This document shows, piece after piece, positions 35,572-44,391 of a DNA stretch of 64,000 nucleotides. The stretch lies in assembly GCA_017437965.1 (NCBI GenBank), contig JAFRWN010000040.1, positions 1 to 64,000 of the forward strand. Direction: 5' to 3'. Positions within the stretch are counted from its first letter, which is position 1, and the number at the start of each line of letters is the position of its first letter. Source of the stretch: Lachnospiraceae bacterium (GTDB lineage: Bacteria; Bacillota; Clostridia; Lachnospirales; Lachnospiraceae). Position numbers and translations under genes: made by a program. The notes beneath the pieces are model-generated. The model was not told the origin of the DNA. It was given only the letters and a program-made list of their open reading frames with translations, and ran no database searches.

Positions 35572-37426
35572 AGCATACACCTCCACCATAGCTTGCGGCA
35601 CCGCAGCCCGAGCATTTCTCACGGCAGTTCGGTGTCACTATAGCCTTCTTTGCATTTTCATATTCTCTTTTCAGGAAATTCCTGCTTACTCCGGCATCGA
35701 TAAAATCCCATGGCAGTATTTCATCATAATTCCTTTCACGTCTGTTATAGAATTCGAAAGAAAGGCCATGATCTTTTATTGTTTTTTCCCAGACATCATA
35801 TCTGAAATATTCAACCCATGCATCAAATATACAGCCCTGCTTATATACATCGTAAATAACGGAAGCCAGTCTTCTGTCTCCTCTTGCGAATACACCCTCA
35901 AGCTCTGAGGTGTCAGAGTCATGCCAGTTATATTTGATACTTTTGGCATTAAGCATCTTGGAAAGTTCGTCTCTAAGGGCACTTTTATGGGCCAGGTATT
36001 CTTCTTTTGATGCCATGGCTGTCCACTGGAAAGGTGTAAAAGGCTTCGGAACAAAAAATGAGGTACTGATAGTAACTGAAACCTTACCATTTCTCTGGTC
36101 CTTGGGGATTTCGTAATATTCTACGGCTATATCGTTTGCAAGCCTTGCAATATCCCTTGCATCCTCTTCAGTCTCGGTGGGAAGACCGAGCATGAAATAA
36201 AGTTTTACTTTATTCCAGCCGCCATGAAAAGCAAGACCTGCGCCCTTAAGTATATCCTCTTTTGTCAGTCCTTTATTGATCGTATCCCTCATCCTCTGGG
36301 ATCCTGCCTCCGGAGCAAAGGTTACGGAACTTTTGTTTACATCTTGTACCTTGCTCATTACATCAAGGGCAAATGAATCGATACGAAGTGAAGGAAGCGC
36401 AATATTTATATTTTTCTTGCTGTATTCATCAATAAGATAGTATACAAGTTCCTTAAGCTTTGAGTAATCGCTTGAACTAAGTGAACTTAAGGTGATTTCC
36501 TCATACCCCGTGGAATCCAGCATTTTCTTTGCCTTATCCTTGAGGAATTCAAGGCTTCTCTCCCTTATCGGACGGTAAATCATTCCGGCCTGGCAAAACC
36601 TGCAGCCACGTATGCAGCCGCGTTGTATTTCAAGGGTCGCCCTGTCCTGGATTGCCTGGATATTGGGAATCAGAGGCTTTTCGGGATAGAAGGTATCGGA
36701 CATGTTCATTTCGACTTCCTTCTTTACCTTCTCAGGCACAAAATCGTAGAGAGGCGAAAAACTTTTTATAGTCTGGTCATCGTTATAGCTGACTTCATAC
36801 ATCGAAGGTACATATATTCCGGGTATCTGGCAGGCTTTTTTTAGAAATTCTTCCCTGCCAAGTCCTTCCTTACGGCAGTTTCTGTAAAGCGTCAGAAGCT
36901 CGGCATATCTGGTCTCCCCTTCTCCAAGATAGAAAATATCGAAGAAATCGGCAATAGGCTCAGGGTTATAGGAACACGGACCGCCTCCTACAATGATCGG
37001 ATCTTCAGCACTTCTGTCTTTCGAAAATAAAGGAATTCCGGAAAGATCGAGTATCTGAAGTATATTCGTATAACACATTTCATACTGAAGGGTGATTCCG
37101 AGAAAATCAAATTCTTTAAGCGGCCTTTGGGATTCAAGTGCGAAAAGAGGGATATTCTTCTCGCGCATTATTTTATCAAGATCGGGCCATGGAGAATAAA
37201 CCCTCTCACATGCAACCCCATCCATCTGATTGAACATATCATAAAGAATCTGGATTCCGAGATGGCTCATGCCGATCTCATAGACATCGGGAAAGCACAT
37301 ACAGAATCGGATATCGACATCTTCTTTGTATTTTTCCGACATATTGACCTCACCGCCTATATATCTGGCAGGCTTTTCGATTGTCATCAGTATTTCTTCG
37401 GAAAGAGCAAGTCTGGTTTCTTTCAT
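35555..37426 (-). CDS. TIGR03960 family B12-binding-type radical SAM protein
   Basis: A 623-residue protein. The N-terminal part resembles a cobalamin-binding domain (ETRLALSEEILMTIEKPARY opening, then IGMSHLGIQILYD), followed by a radical SAM core with the cluster CIRGCRFC near residue 275 and PSLRIDSF. The C-terminus ends in a Cys cluster (CREKCSGCGA) that may bind another metal centre. First gene of its operon with DUF2344 and rng. Confidence 0.9.
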   Translation of the reverse strand: MKETRLALSEEILMTIEKPARYIGGEVNMSEKYKEDVDIRFCMCFPDVYEIGMSHLGIQILYDMFNQMDGVACERVYSPWPDLDKIMREKNIPLFALESQRPLKEFDFLGITLQYEMCYTNILQILDLSGIPLFSKDRSAEDPIIVGGGPCSYNPEPIADFFDIFYLGEGETRYAELLTLYRNCRKEGLGREEFLKKACQIPGIYVPSMYEVSYNDDQTIKSFSPLYDFVPEKVKKEVEMNMSDTFYPEKPLIPNIQAIQDRATLEIQRGCIRGCRFCQAGMIYRPIRERSLEFLKDKAKKMLDSTGYEEITLSSLSSSDYSKLKELVYYLIDEYSKKNINIALPSLRIDSFALDVMSKVQDVNKSSVTFAPEAGSQRMRDTINKGLTKEDILKGAGLAFHGGWNKVKLYFMLGLPTETEEDARDIARLANDIAVEYYEIPKDQRNGKVSVTISTSFFVPKPFTPFQWTAMASKEEYLAHKSALRDELSKMLNAKSIKYNWHDSDTSELEGVFARGDRRLASVIYDVYKQGCIFDAWVEYFRYDVWEKTIKDHGLSFEFYNRRERNYDEILPWDFIDAGVSRNFLKREYENAKKAIVTPNCREKCSGCGAASYGGGVCFESKN

Positions 37427-37474
37427 GTAATACCCCTTTGTTTTTAGGAGCCTTATACTCCATAACTTTAAATA

Positions 37475-37503
37475 ATAATAACACAGCTTTCGTAATTCTT
37501 CAA
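37475..37503 (-). promoter_or_regulatory. Promoter of the TIGR03960 operon
   Basis: Minus-strand TTGAAG (37498-37503), 17 bp, TATTAT (37475-37480). It is divergent from the promoter at 37531-37559. Confidence 0.6.
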
Positions 37504-37530
37504 TGAAAAGCCTAAATTTTTAACTTGTAC

Positions 37531-37559
37531 TTTACAAATCATATAAAAAAAGTTATTAT
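37531..37559 (+). promoter_or_regulatory. Promoter of the zinc-ribbon membrane protein gene
   Basis: TTTACA (37531-37536), 17 bp, TATTAT (37554-37559), followed by AAAGAGG before the ATG at 37595. Confidence 0.6.
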
Positions 37560-37594
37560 TACTAAATGTAGAATAATGAAAAGAGGTATGATAT

Positions 37595-38563
37595 ATGCCC
37601 TGGTGTCCTAAATGCAAGAATGAATACCGAGATGGTTTTACCGTATGCAATGACTGCGGTACTCCGCTTGTTGCTTCTCTTGAAGACGTGAAATACAGAC
37701 CTTTATGTCATTTCAACAACGACGAGGCCTATTCAAAATTTCTGAATTATCTGAGTTACAGTAAGATCAAATCGCATCCTGTTTATATTGATGATGTGGA
37801 TTATCTAGGTTTTGATGATGATTCGTACAGCGATGCAAAAAAGGCTCTCTTTGCTTTTGTAAAGGTTGAAGGAAACATAGCCTGTGTAAAACAGATTGAT
37901 GATACTTATTTTGTTGACCTGATTGATACTGAAGAAGTAATAAATGGACTAAACAAACTTAAAGAGGTTCCGGACCAGCTTTCAGAAATCCTTAATGAAG
38001 ATGGAATTGATGCTGAAAACAATTCTGAAGCTGAGGAAAAAGAGGCTGATGAAGAAGAATTCGATGCTCTTAAAGAACTTGTATATGGTTCCGGTTCCAT
38101 TGTCTATGAATCAAAGAAAACCAAGGCTGAGGAAATGTCCGGCAGCGGCTATATGCTTATCGTTATCGGAATAGGCGGTGCTGTATTTGTTGTGCTGCAT
38201 ATGTTGGGACTGATATCAATTATACAGACACAATTGTTTTCATATATCATGATGCTGTTCACCTTCGTGGCGATGGCTTACTGGGGATTTCATTCTCTGA
38301 AAAAGTCAAAGGAATATGAAGCAGATGCAGTCCAGGAGGAACAGCTCAGTAGTTATATCAAAGAATGGATGAAACAAAACATCAGCGCTGATGATATAAA
38401 ATCCGCAGATATGGCGGATAACGGTCCTGAGGAGAACTTCCTCCTACGACTTGACTACATCAAAAACCGTATGACAAAGGGAGTCCCAGAACTTAAAAGT
38501 CTTGATGATGTATATCTGGATGCAATGATTGAAGAATATTATAACAGCTTATTCGATGAATAG
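37595..38563 (+). CDS. Zinc-ribbon membrane protein, DUF2007-like, unknown function
   Basis: A 322-residue protein. Residues 4-25 form a four-Cys zinc ribbon (CPKC ... CNDC). Residues about 35-92 resemble a DUF2007-type domain (PLCHFNNDEAYSKFLNYL). A Glu-rich linker follows near 125-155, then two membrane helices at about 185-205 and 210-230, and a cytoplasmic tail that ends in LDDVYLDAMIEEYYNS. The zinc-ribbon start, the second domain and this C-terminal motif all recur in the 44392-46800 protein. It is a single-gene unit with its own promoter and terminator. Probably a sensor or scaffold; no activity can be assigned. Confidence 0.75.
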   Translation: MPWCPKCKNEYRDGFTVCNDCGTPLVASLEDVKYRPLCHFNNDEAYSKFLNYLSYSKIKSHPVYIDDVDYLGFDDDSYSDAKKALFAFVKVEGNIACVKQIDDTYFVDLIDTEEVINGLNKLKEVPDQLSEILNEDGIDAENNSEAEEKEADEEEFDALKELVYGSGSIVYESKKTKAEEMSGSGYMLIVIGIGGAVFVVLHMLGLISIIQTQLFSYIMMLFTFVAMAYWGFHSLKKSKEYEADAVQEEQLSSYIKEWMKQNISADDIKSADMADNGPEENFLLRLDYIKNRMTKGVPELKSLDDVYLDAMIEEYYNSLFDE

Positions 38564-38566
38564 ATG

Positions 38567-38597
38567 AAAAGGCCGCCGGAAATCCGACGGCCTTTTC
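38567..38597. terminator. Bidirectional terminator between zinc-ribbon gene and adhesin
   Basis: AAAAGGCCG-CCGGA and TCCG-ACGGCCTTTT pair with one mismatch around AA. T-runs or A-runs lie on both sides, so it can serve both converging genes. Confidence 0.85.
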
Positions 38598-38612
38598 ATT
38601 TAGTCCTTTCAT

Positions 38613-41600
38613 TTATAAAAATGAGGAAGTCTTTTTACCAAGTATTACACAGCCCATGAGCGAAGCCAATGCAAAGACAAGGTATTTTATATCAAAATCA
38701 TCAGCTGTTTTTGGTGATTTCGGTATATCGGGTGTTTCAGGAGTTTCTGGTGTTTCCGGTGTTTCGGGAACATCAGGTGTTTCGGGCGGAGCCGGAGTTT
38801 CCGGTATTTCCGGTACTTTTACGGTCTGCTCTTCATCCTCGATATCAGCATGAATAAATACCGTCTTTCCGTTATAGATGCACTCTTCGAAAACCACAAG
38901 AGTTTTTCCGGCAACCAGACTGCTGTCAATTTTCATCACAACATCGACTGATCCATCTTTTTCTTCAGGTATTAATTCCTGTTCAACAAAATATTCTTCC
39001 CCATTTTCAAGCTTTATACTGCTGTTGGTCTCTTTGTCCATAAGCATAGCCTTCAGTATATACTTCTTTCCTGGAGTAAGATTTGTGTATTTAACTACGT
39101 CTACAATTGTAGAAAGACCATCATTGTTTATGATATTACTGTTTTTCTGTTCGTTTCCGGCATTTGTTTTACCATCCGGGAAACTGATGGTCTGGTCTTT
39201 ATCTTCGGGATCATCATGTTTTGCTATCATTTCACCTTCATGATACAGTTCTTCGAAAACGACAACATCCTTACCTTTTAGTTTGCTTGCATCAAAGCTG
39301 AATACCAGTTCTGTTTCGTTTTTTCCCGGCGATTTAAGTATTTCCTTTTCTACGGTATAGATACTACCATCTTCGTTAAGATAGAACTCTTTGTCATCCT
39401 TGATATAAAGATAGCCACGGATAAGATAATCTTCATCAGGCATTATACCGGTTATTTTTACCTTGTCAATCAATGTAACATTTTCTGAAGCCAGCGAAAT
39501 ATTGTCTCCAGTTTCAGAATCCCTTACTTTTGTTCTGATTTTCGGAATATAGCCGGTCTGGTTTTTGTCATTGATATCGGCATGGCAAACATAATTATTT
39601 TCAGTATCTTTCATGACTTCGCCCAAAATCAGCTCATCATTTTCATCAACCGAAAGCTTTGTTTCATCCCTGCCTTCATAAAGGTATTCATACACAACAA
39701 AACATATGCCGTCTTCGTTTTCTTCCTCAAATTCAAACGTAAGATATGTTTCGTCACAGATTTCAAAACGGCTCTTTTCATAATCCGATTTTGTTACAAT
39801 ATAATTGTTTGCTGTAATAAGATTTCCGTACTTATCTTTTAATGGCCTGACCTTCTCTCCGTCGTTATTCATCAATATTCCCTTGATGGTATATTCTTTA
39901 CCGGCCTCAAGATTTGTATACTTTACAGTATCCTTTATTTTTATTTTTCCTGAGAAGCTGAAATGCTTACCCATTGTAACATCGGCCTCCAAGGTTCCGA
40001 TCTTTGGCTCGGGAGCATTATAAATGACAAATTCCAGCTTCTGTTTGTTTTTACTGATCGTAAACTTCAGGCTGTCAGAAAGTACAAATCCCTTGTTTTC
40101 TTCACTTTTAATCTCGCTAAGTTGATATTTTCCATATACAAGACCTTTTCCGCCAGCAAATGAAAGTGTTTCATCAGTCTCGGAATCATATTTACCATTA
40201 TTATCCGTTGTTATTACATGAGTTTCAAGCTTGTTGCCGGAATCATCAAGTAGCGAAAGCTCAAATTGAACATTCTTCATGCCTTCATCTGTATTTACAT
40301 TCTTTTTTAACAGGCTTATATTTCCTCTTACCGCTTCATTGCTCATAGAAAGTTCGGCCCCATCCGGATAATCTTCAAAGTAAAGACTTCCCTGTTTACC
40401 GTAAATACCGGAAAGGATTGCTCTTTTTGCCTCGTCGGAATATTGGATTTTACCGATAAAAATATTTTCCGGGAATATATTTCCCTTACTGTCCTTTAAT
40501 TCGCCGCTGTTTGCTACAAAACCTTCCGCAGCTTTAACCTCACGTAAAACTATGGTTCCGAGCGGAAGTATCGGTTTTCCTTCGTCCGATTTATATAATT
40601 CGTCACTTTCGTACTCTGAAAGAACAGAAAGGTAGGATTCGTCATATGCACAAATATAGCGTTCGTCCTGTGTCTTCTTTGGCTGAAGGTACCAGGTCTT
40701 CTTTGGACTTTCCGGGAGATCTTCAATACTATCATAATAATCATCATAATAATCCAGTCTGAAAACTGTTCCTGACATGTCAGTAAGAACAGATGCAACA
40801 CCTTCTTTTTTTATCGAAAAAAGCATCGGATCATTGTAAGGAATATCACTACCTGTTATTTCAACAAGGTTTTCATGATTATCTTTAGTTATTTCAAATC
40901 TGTGTATTCTTTTTTCCACCGCATAACTCATATTATCCGGCGCTTTTGTTTCGCAGGCGGCATAAAACCCGAGAGGAAGGCCTGAAAGTATCAGCTTGTC
41001 ATCAGAAATTGACAGTCCCTCCGAAACTGAAGTGTTCAGATTACTGATTTTACCTTTCCCATCTTCTCCGATGACAAAATCTGCAACCTTTGTTCCGGTA
41101 TTGAAAATGTAACCGCTTTCGTTATAAACAGCAACCGGTTCACTGCTTTTCTGATAATAAAGCGAATATACAGCGCCTTTTAGTGAATAACAGTTGTTGT
41201 TATCGGTAACAGAAGGAACCGCCGATTTTTTGCTTACCGCTACCGATCCTGTCGGCTGCTCGGGAAGAACATATCTGTATTTATAAATGGCGGATGTAGT
41301 CTGTGTATTATCATTAGAAGATGTATAGGCAATATACATTGTGCTTTCTTCTTCATTGACTGCAATGACCCTTGCCATTACTTTTCTGGAATTGTTTGCA
41401 CCATACGAAGCGCCTGCATGATTACATTTCAGGTAAATAACATAGGACTTGCTTAAAGGATTGATATTATTGGCGATCAGTTTATTGAGGTTTGCACTTC
41501 CCGTAGATGCATAAGCTTCTTTTATATCAGTTCCTATGCTGTTATAATAGTTTTCAATAAAAGTCTGGCCGGCATTATCATACCATCCGTCGTAGACATA

Positions 41601-43298
41601 GGTTCTTCCACGGGAAGTTTTGGTATACCAGTTTTTGCTTGCGGTTGCGACACCTGACTGAGGCCCTCCGACTGTAATAAGCTCACCGTTCATATTCGAG
41701 GATATCATGCTTACAGCCTGATTAAGTGAATAGCTTCCATTGTTGTTGATAACATAGTCCTGAACTGCTGTAAGTCCGTCAAGCACGTCACCGTCTACAT
41801 CAAGTGTATAGGCATAGGCTCCGTCAACATTGATTCCGGCATTGAGAGAACTTGTACCTACACCGCTGTAAGCAACCGAGGCAGCGGCCCTGCAGTCATC
41901 ATCATAGTATGTTGCATTACCTGAATTTGCTTTCAGATTATAATCTCCTATGCTTCTTCCGATATAATTGTACCACCATGTCATTTCCCACGAATCTCCG
42001 ACAACAGGTACATCACTTGCTTTGATAACCTGACCGGAAATCGGAATGCTTCTCATTTTATCGGCCGGAGCTGCGCTCGCCTTTAGTCCGAGAACATCTG
42101 CAGCCTTTAGTATCAGGTTTTCAAACTTTGTATTACTGTCTTTTTCTTTATTGATGTCTATTTCAATCGTGTCTATTCCGGGAGCGCCTGCATTAAGTGC
42201 GATTACTCCGCTTTCCTCACTGTAGGAAAAATCATTGCTTTCCATACCATCAATATAAACATTCAGATTTTCTTCACGTATTTCAGAAAGCGCCTTACTG
42301 TCCTCTGCAAGCTGAATATATATTTCATCATAGACGGCATCTGTTCTGATGCTTCCGCTTTCTGCAATCTTTCCTTTGATGTTTTCCTTGTCAATTACTA
42401 TATTTACTCCTGCAGTGGCATTTTCATCCGAAAAGACATGAAGAAGCTGAACCTGGATATTGAGCACACCAAGTCCGTTTTTATTCTCTGTGGTATATTT
42501 CTTTGGTACATAAGCCAGGCCTGTACTTTTATCAAAATTGCAGTCATATACCACTTCACCATTCATGTTTGTATAGGCAAAACATGAATCACTTACATAG
42601 CTTTCCTTATCCTTTACCATCTTGTCAACATAAGCAACATAATATTCAGAAGAAGGATAAGGATCATAAAGTATGCTTACACTGTCAGTCTGCGAAATAA
42701 GCGCATAGTTTTCAAAATCAGGATCATTACATTCCACAACCGAAGCCATAGCATCAATGGTCTTTTTCGTGAGCTTAGAACCGTCGGCCAGGGTGTCCTT
42801 TACCCAAATACCGTCTGCCGGCTTAAGTCCTATGATTTTATCCCTGCATATATATTCCGGACTTATATTATCAAGTATATATGTTATTGGATCTGTTATT
42901 TCTGCTTTTTTAACTTTATTTAAAGCCGTTGTTCTCATCCATGAAAACTCAGCTCTGATAATTGTTTTCTCATCAGGCTTTACAAAACTTATCTCGTTTG
43001 TATTGTTGTCAATATTAAACTTCAGTTCGCCTGATGCACAATACACTCTAACGTCACTAAGGGCATAGTCTTCTGTCGCATCATAATAAACTGACACTTT
43101 TTCGCCGGCAGAAAATGTCTTTTTAGAAGCTTTAGTATCTCCGAAATATAGTCTTCCGTTCTCTCCAGCATCCAAAATAACATAATTTGAATCATTTGTA
43201 TGCATAGCTGACGCCCAAAGGACGTTGTCATTAAATACAAACATAGCAAAAAGAGATAAAACAAGTATTTTTGCTACCAGATATTTGATTTTATTCAT
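38613..43298 (-). CDS. VaFE-repeat LPXTG-like surface adhesin
   Basis: A 1561-residue secreted wall-anchored protein. Signal peptide at about 1-30 (LVAKILVLSLFAMFVFN). The N-terminal 600 residues are of unknown fold; SpaA/Cna-B-like beta domains follow from about 700 to 1090. Three T-Q ester-bond (VaFE) repeats cover about 1103-1245, 1253-1370 and 1395-1490, each ending in a QT motif (DKNQTGYIP, EDKDQTISF, EDEEQTVKV). A Pro-Glu-Thr stalk leads to a sorting signal SPKTA at 1528-1532, a hydrophobic helix and a KKTSSFL tail. The Ser in place of the usual Leu of LPxT suggests a non-class-A sortase. No sortase lies in the window. Likely adhesin or pilus-like stalk; ligand unknown. Confidence 0.88.
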   Translation of the reverse strand: MNKIKYLVAKILVLSLFAMFVFNDNVLWASAMHTNDSNYVILDAGENGRLYFGDTKASKKTFSAGEKVSVYYDATEDYALSDVRVYCASGELKFNIDNNTNEISFVKPDEKTIIRAEFSWMRTTALNKVKKAEITDPITYILDNISPEYICRDKIIGLKPADGIWVKDTLADGSKLTKKTIDAMASVVECNDPDFENYALISQTDSVSILYDPYPSSEYYVAYVDKMVKDKESYVSDSCFAYTNMNGEVVYDCNFDKSTGLAYVPKKYTTENKNGLGVLNIQVQLLHVFSDENATAGVNIVIDKENIKGKIAESGSIRTDAVYDEIYIQLAEDSKALSEIREENLNVYIDGMESNDFSYSEESGVIALNAGAPGIDTIEIDINKEKDSNTKFENLILKAADVLGLKASAAPADKMRSIPISGQVIKASDVPVVGDSWEMTWWYNYIGRSIGDYNLKANSGNATYYDDDCRAAASVAYSGVGTSSLNAGINVDGAYAYTLDVDGDVLDGLTAVQDYVINNNGSYSLNQAVSMISSNMNGELITVGGPQSGVATASKNWYTKTSRGRTYVYDGWYDNAGQTFIENYYNSIGTDIKEAYASTGSANLNKLIANNINPLSKSYVIYLKCNHAGASYGANNSRKVMARVIAVNEEESTMYIAYTSSNDNTQTTSAIYKYRYVLPEQPTGSVAVSKKSAVPSVTDNNNCYSLKGAVYSLYYQKSSEPVAVYNESGYIFNTGTKVADFVIGEDGKGKISNLNTSVSEGLSISDDKLILSGLPLGFYAACETKAPDNMSYAVEKRIHRFEITKDNHENLVEITGSDIPYNDPMLFSIKKEGVASVLTDMSGTVFRLDYYDDYYDSIEDLPESPKKTWYLQPKKTQDERYICAYDESYLSVLSEYESDELYKSDEGKPILPLGTIVLREVKAAEGFVANSGELKDSKGNIFPENIFIGKIQYSDEAKRAILSGIYGKQGSLYFEDYPDGAELSMSNEAVRGNISLLKKNVNTDEGMKNVQFELSLLDDSGNKLETHVITTDNNGKYDSETDETLSFAGGKGLVYGKYQLSEIKSEENKGFVLSDSLKFTISKNKQKLEFVIYNAPEPKIGTLEADVTMGKHFSFSGKIKIKDTVKYTNLEAGKEYTIKGILMNNDGEKVRPLKDKYGNLITANNYIVTKSDYEKSRFEICDETYLTFEFEEENEDGICFVVYEYLYEGRDETKLSVDENDELILGEVMKDTENNYVCHADINDKNQTGYIPKIRTKVRDSETGDNISLASENVTLIDKVKITGIMPDEDYLIRGYLYIKDDKEFYLNEDGSIYTVEKEILKSPGKNETELVFSFDASKLKGKDVVVFEELYHEGEMIAKHDDPEDKDQTISFPDGKTNAGNEQKNSNIINNDGLSTIVDVVKYTNLTPGKKYILKAMLMDKETNSSIKLENGEEYFVEQELIPEEKDGSVDVVMKIDSSLVAGKTLVVFEECIYNGKTVFIHADIEDEEQTVKVPEIPETPAPPETPDVPETPETPETPETPDIPKSPKTADDFDIKYLVFALASLMGCVILGKKTSSFL
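38726..38815 (-). repeat. Short tandem repeats coding the Pro-Glu-Thr stalk of the adhesin
   Basis: Degenerate 9-bp units (GGTGTTTCN on the plus strand) code repeated Pro-Glu-Thr triplets. Such tracts can vary in copy number by slippage, changing stalk length. Confidence 0.75.
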
Positions 43299-43320
43299 TG
43301 TTTTTTCCTTTCATGCTTCA

Positions 43321-44106
43321 TTATTCATAATATTTTTCTTCCATGCAATCGGGACATATCCATCCCACCTCCTTCTCATATTTATATTCAGGACTTGTTT
43401 CTTCCCATTCGGTATAGAAACCGACAGGAATGCGGTCCAGTCTGTAATTTTCATCATTATTGAAGCAATGAAGATAGAATTCGGAAATATCATTAAACTC
43501 ATCTTCACGCTTTCCGCAATCACATACAAACATGTCTTTGTAAACAGGAATATCAACCCATCTTCCTTCTGCCGGTACTGTGACAGTTTTATATACATAT
43601 TTCCTGTTTGTATGTATACAGCCAGTGATTATCGGTGTTTTGCTTGCCGGTTTTAATATTGGTGAAGGGCTTAAAGCTTTTACAGTTGGTGTCGGGTTTG
43701 GTAGCTTTTTTGTAGGAAGCGGACTCGGTACTTTGGCTGTTGGAACCTGGTTCTGTAATTTTGTTGTCGGTACCGGACTTAGTTTTTTGGTTGTAGGTAT
43801 CGGTTTTTTAGTTGTCTGTTTTGTTGGAGTATTAACAGGTAAGCCGGGTATTTTAGTAACATTCGTGGTGGGTATGTTTGTGACTTGTACCATTGAGTTA
43901 TCTGTTGGTTTCGTTGTCGATATCTTTGTTGGTATATTTGTCATTTTTACGGCATCCGTTTGTATTGTGGTTATCTTTACTTTATCTGATGCAGGAATAT
44001 CTAAAACATTTTTTTTATTTTGGCCCTTGTTATTTAAAAGCGATTTTATGACAAACAATAACACAATAAATAATGTCAATAATAAGATTATTTTCCTCTT
44101 TTTCAT
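43321..44106 (-). CDS. Pro/Thr-rich membrane-anchored protein of unknown function
   Basis: A 261-residue protein with an N-terminal membrane anchor (IILLLTLFIVLLFVIKSLL), a long Pro/Thr/Lys-rich linker with repeated PTTK and PTKK motifs (about residues 60-150), and a compact C-terminal domain of about 95 residues with paired cysteines (CDC, CPDC). The start is put at ATG 44106, with GAGG 7 bases before; a GTG four codons earlier is possible. It lies 22 bp upstream of the adhesin gene and is probably co-transcribed. It may help export or anchoring of the adhesin; I do not recognise the C-terminal domain. Confidence 0.7.
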   Translation of the reverse strand: MKKRKIILLLTLFIVLLFVIKSLLNNKGQNKKNVLDIPASDKVKITTIQTDAVKMTNIPTKISTTKPTDNSMVQVTNIPTTNVTKIPGLPVNTPTKQTTKKPIPTTKKLSPVPTTKLQNQVPTAKVPSPLPTKKLPNPTPTVKALSPSPILKPASKTPIITGCIHTNRKYVYKTVTVPAEGRWVDIPVYKDMFVCDCGKREDEFNDISEFYLHCFNNDENYRLDRIPVGFYTEWEETSPEYKYEKEVGWICPDCMEEKYYE

Positions 44107-44391
44107 CACCAACCTCACTTTTTTCTTTTATCGACTCACATAAAATTGTATCAAAAAGCATAAAATTTTTTCATTATGCAAATCAAACAAAAGTGTAAAA
44201 TTTTTTTGTTTATTCGGTACATTTTTTAAGCACCTCAAAAAAATATGTCATTTTTGAAATGATATTTTCCTAAAATGTAAAATATTACGTCATTTGTACC
44301 GGTTATTTTGCATATACAATGCTTCCACTTGCTTATTTAACAAGACTTCGATATAATATATGAAGTGTTATTATACACAGGAGGAGAAAGA
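44107..44391. other. 285-bp AT-rich intergenic region with divergent transcription starts
   Basis: Very A/T-rich DNA between the divergent surface-protein operon and the coiled-coil zinc-ribbon gene. It holds the promoter at 44329-44357 and an imperfect inverted repeat TCATTT-TTG-AAATGA near 44251-44265. A weak minus-strand -10 (TACAAT, 44145-44150) may serve the surface operon. No gene or structured RNA recognised. Confidence 0.6.
44329..44357 (+). promoter_or_regulatory. Promoter of the coiled-coil zinc-ribbon gene
   Basis: TTGCTT (44329-44334), 17 bp, TATAAT (44352-44357), then GGAGGAG at 44380-44386 just before the ATG. Confidence 0.75.

Noticed and set aside
38726-38815. Repeats near the adhesin 3' end as a CRISPR-like array
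   Set aside because: Units are 9 bp, in frame, and code the Pro-Glu-Thr stalk; there are no spacers and no cas genes.
43580-44143. Val/Gly/Phe-rich open frame antisense to the PT-linker protein
   Set aside because: It is the reverse reading of repetitive Pro/Thr codons. The minus-strand gene has a signal anchor, a ribosome site and an operon partner.
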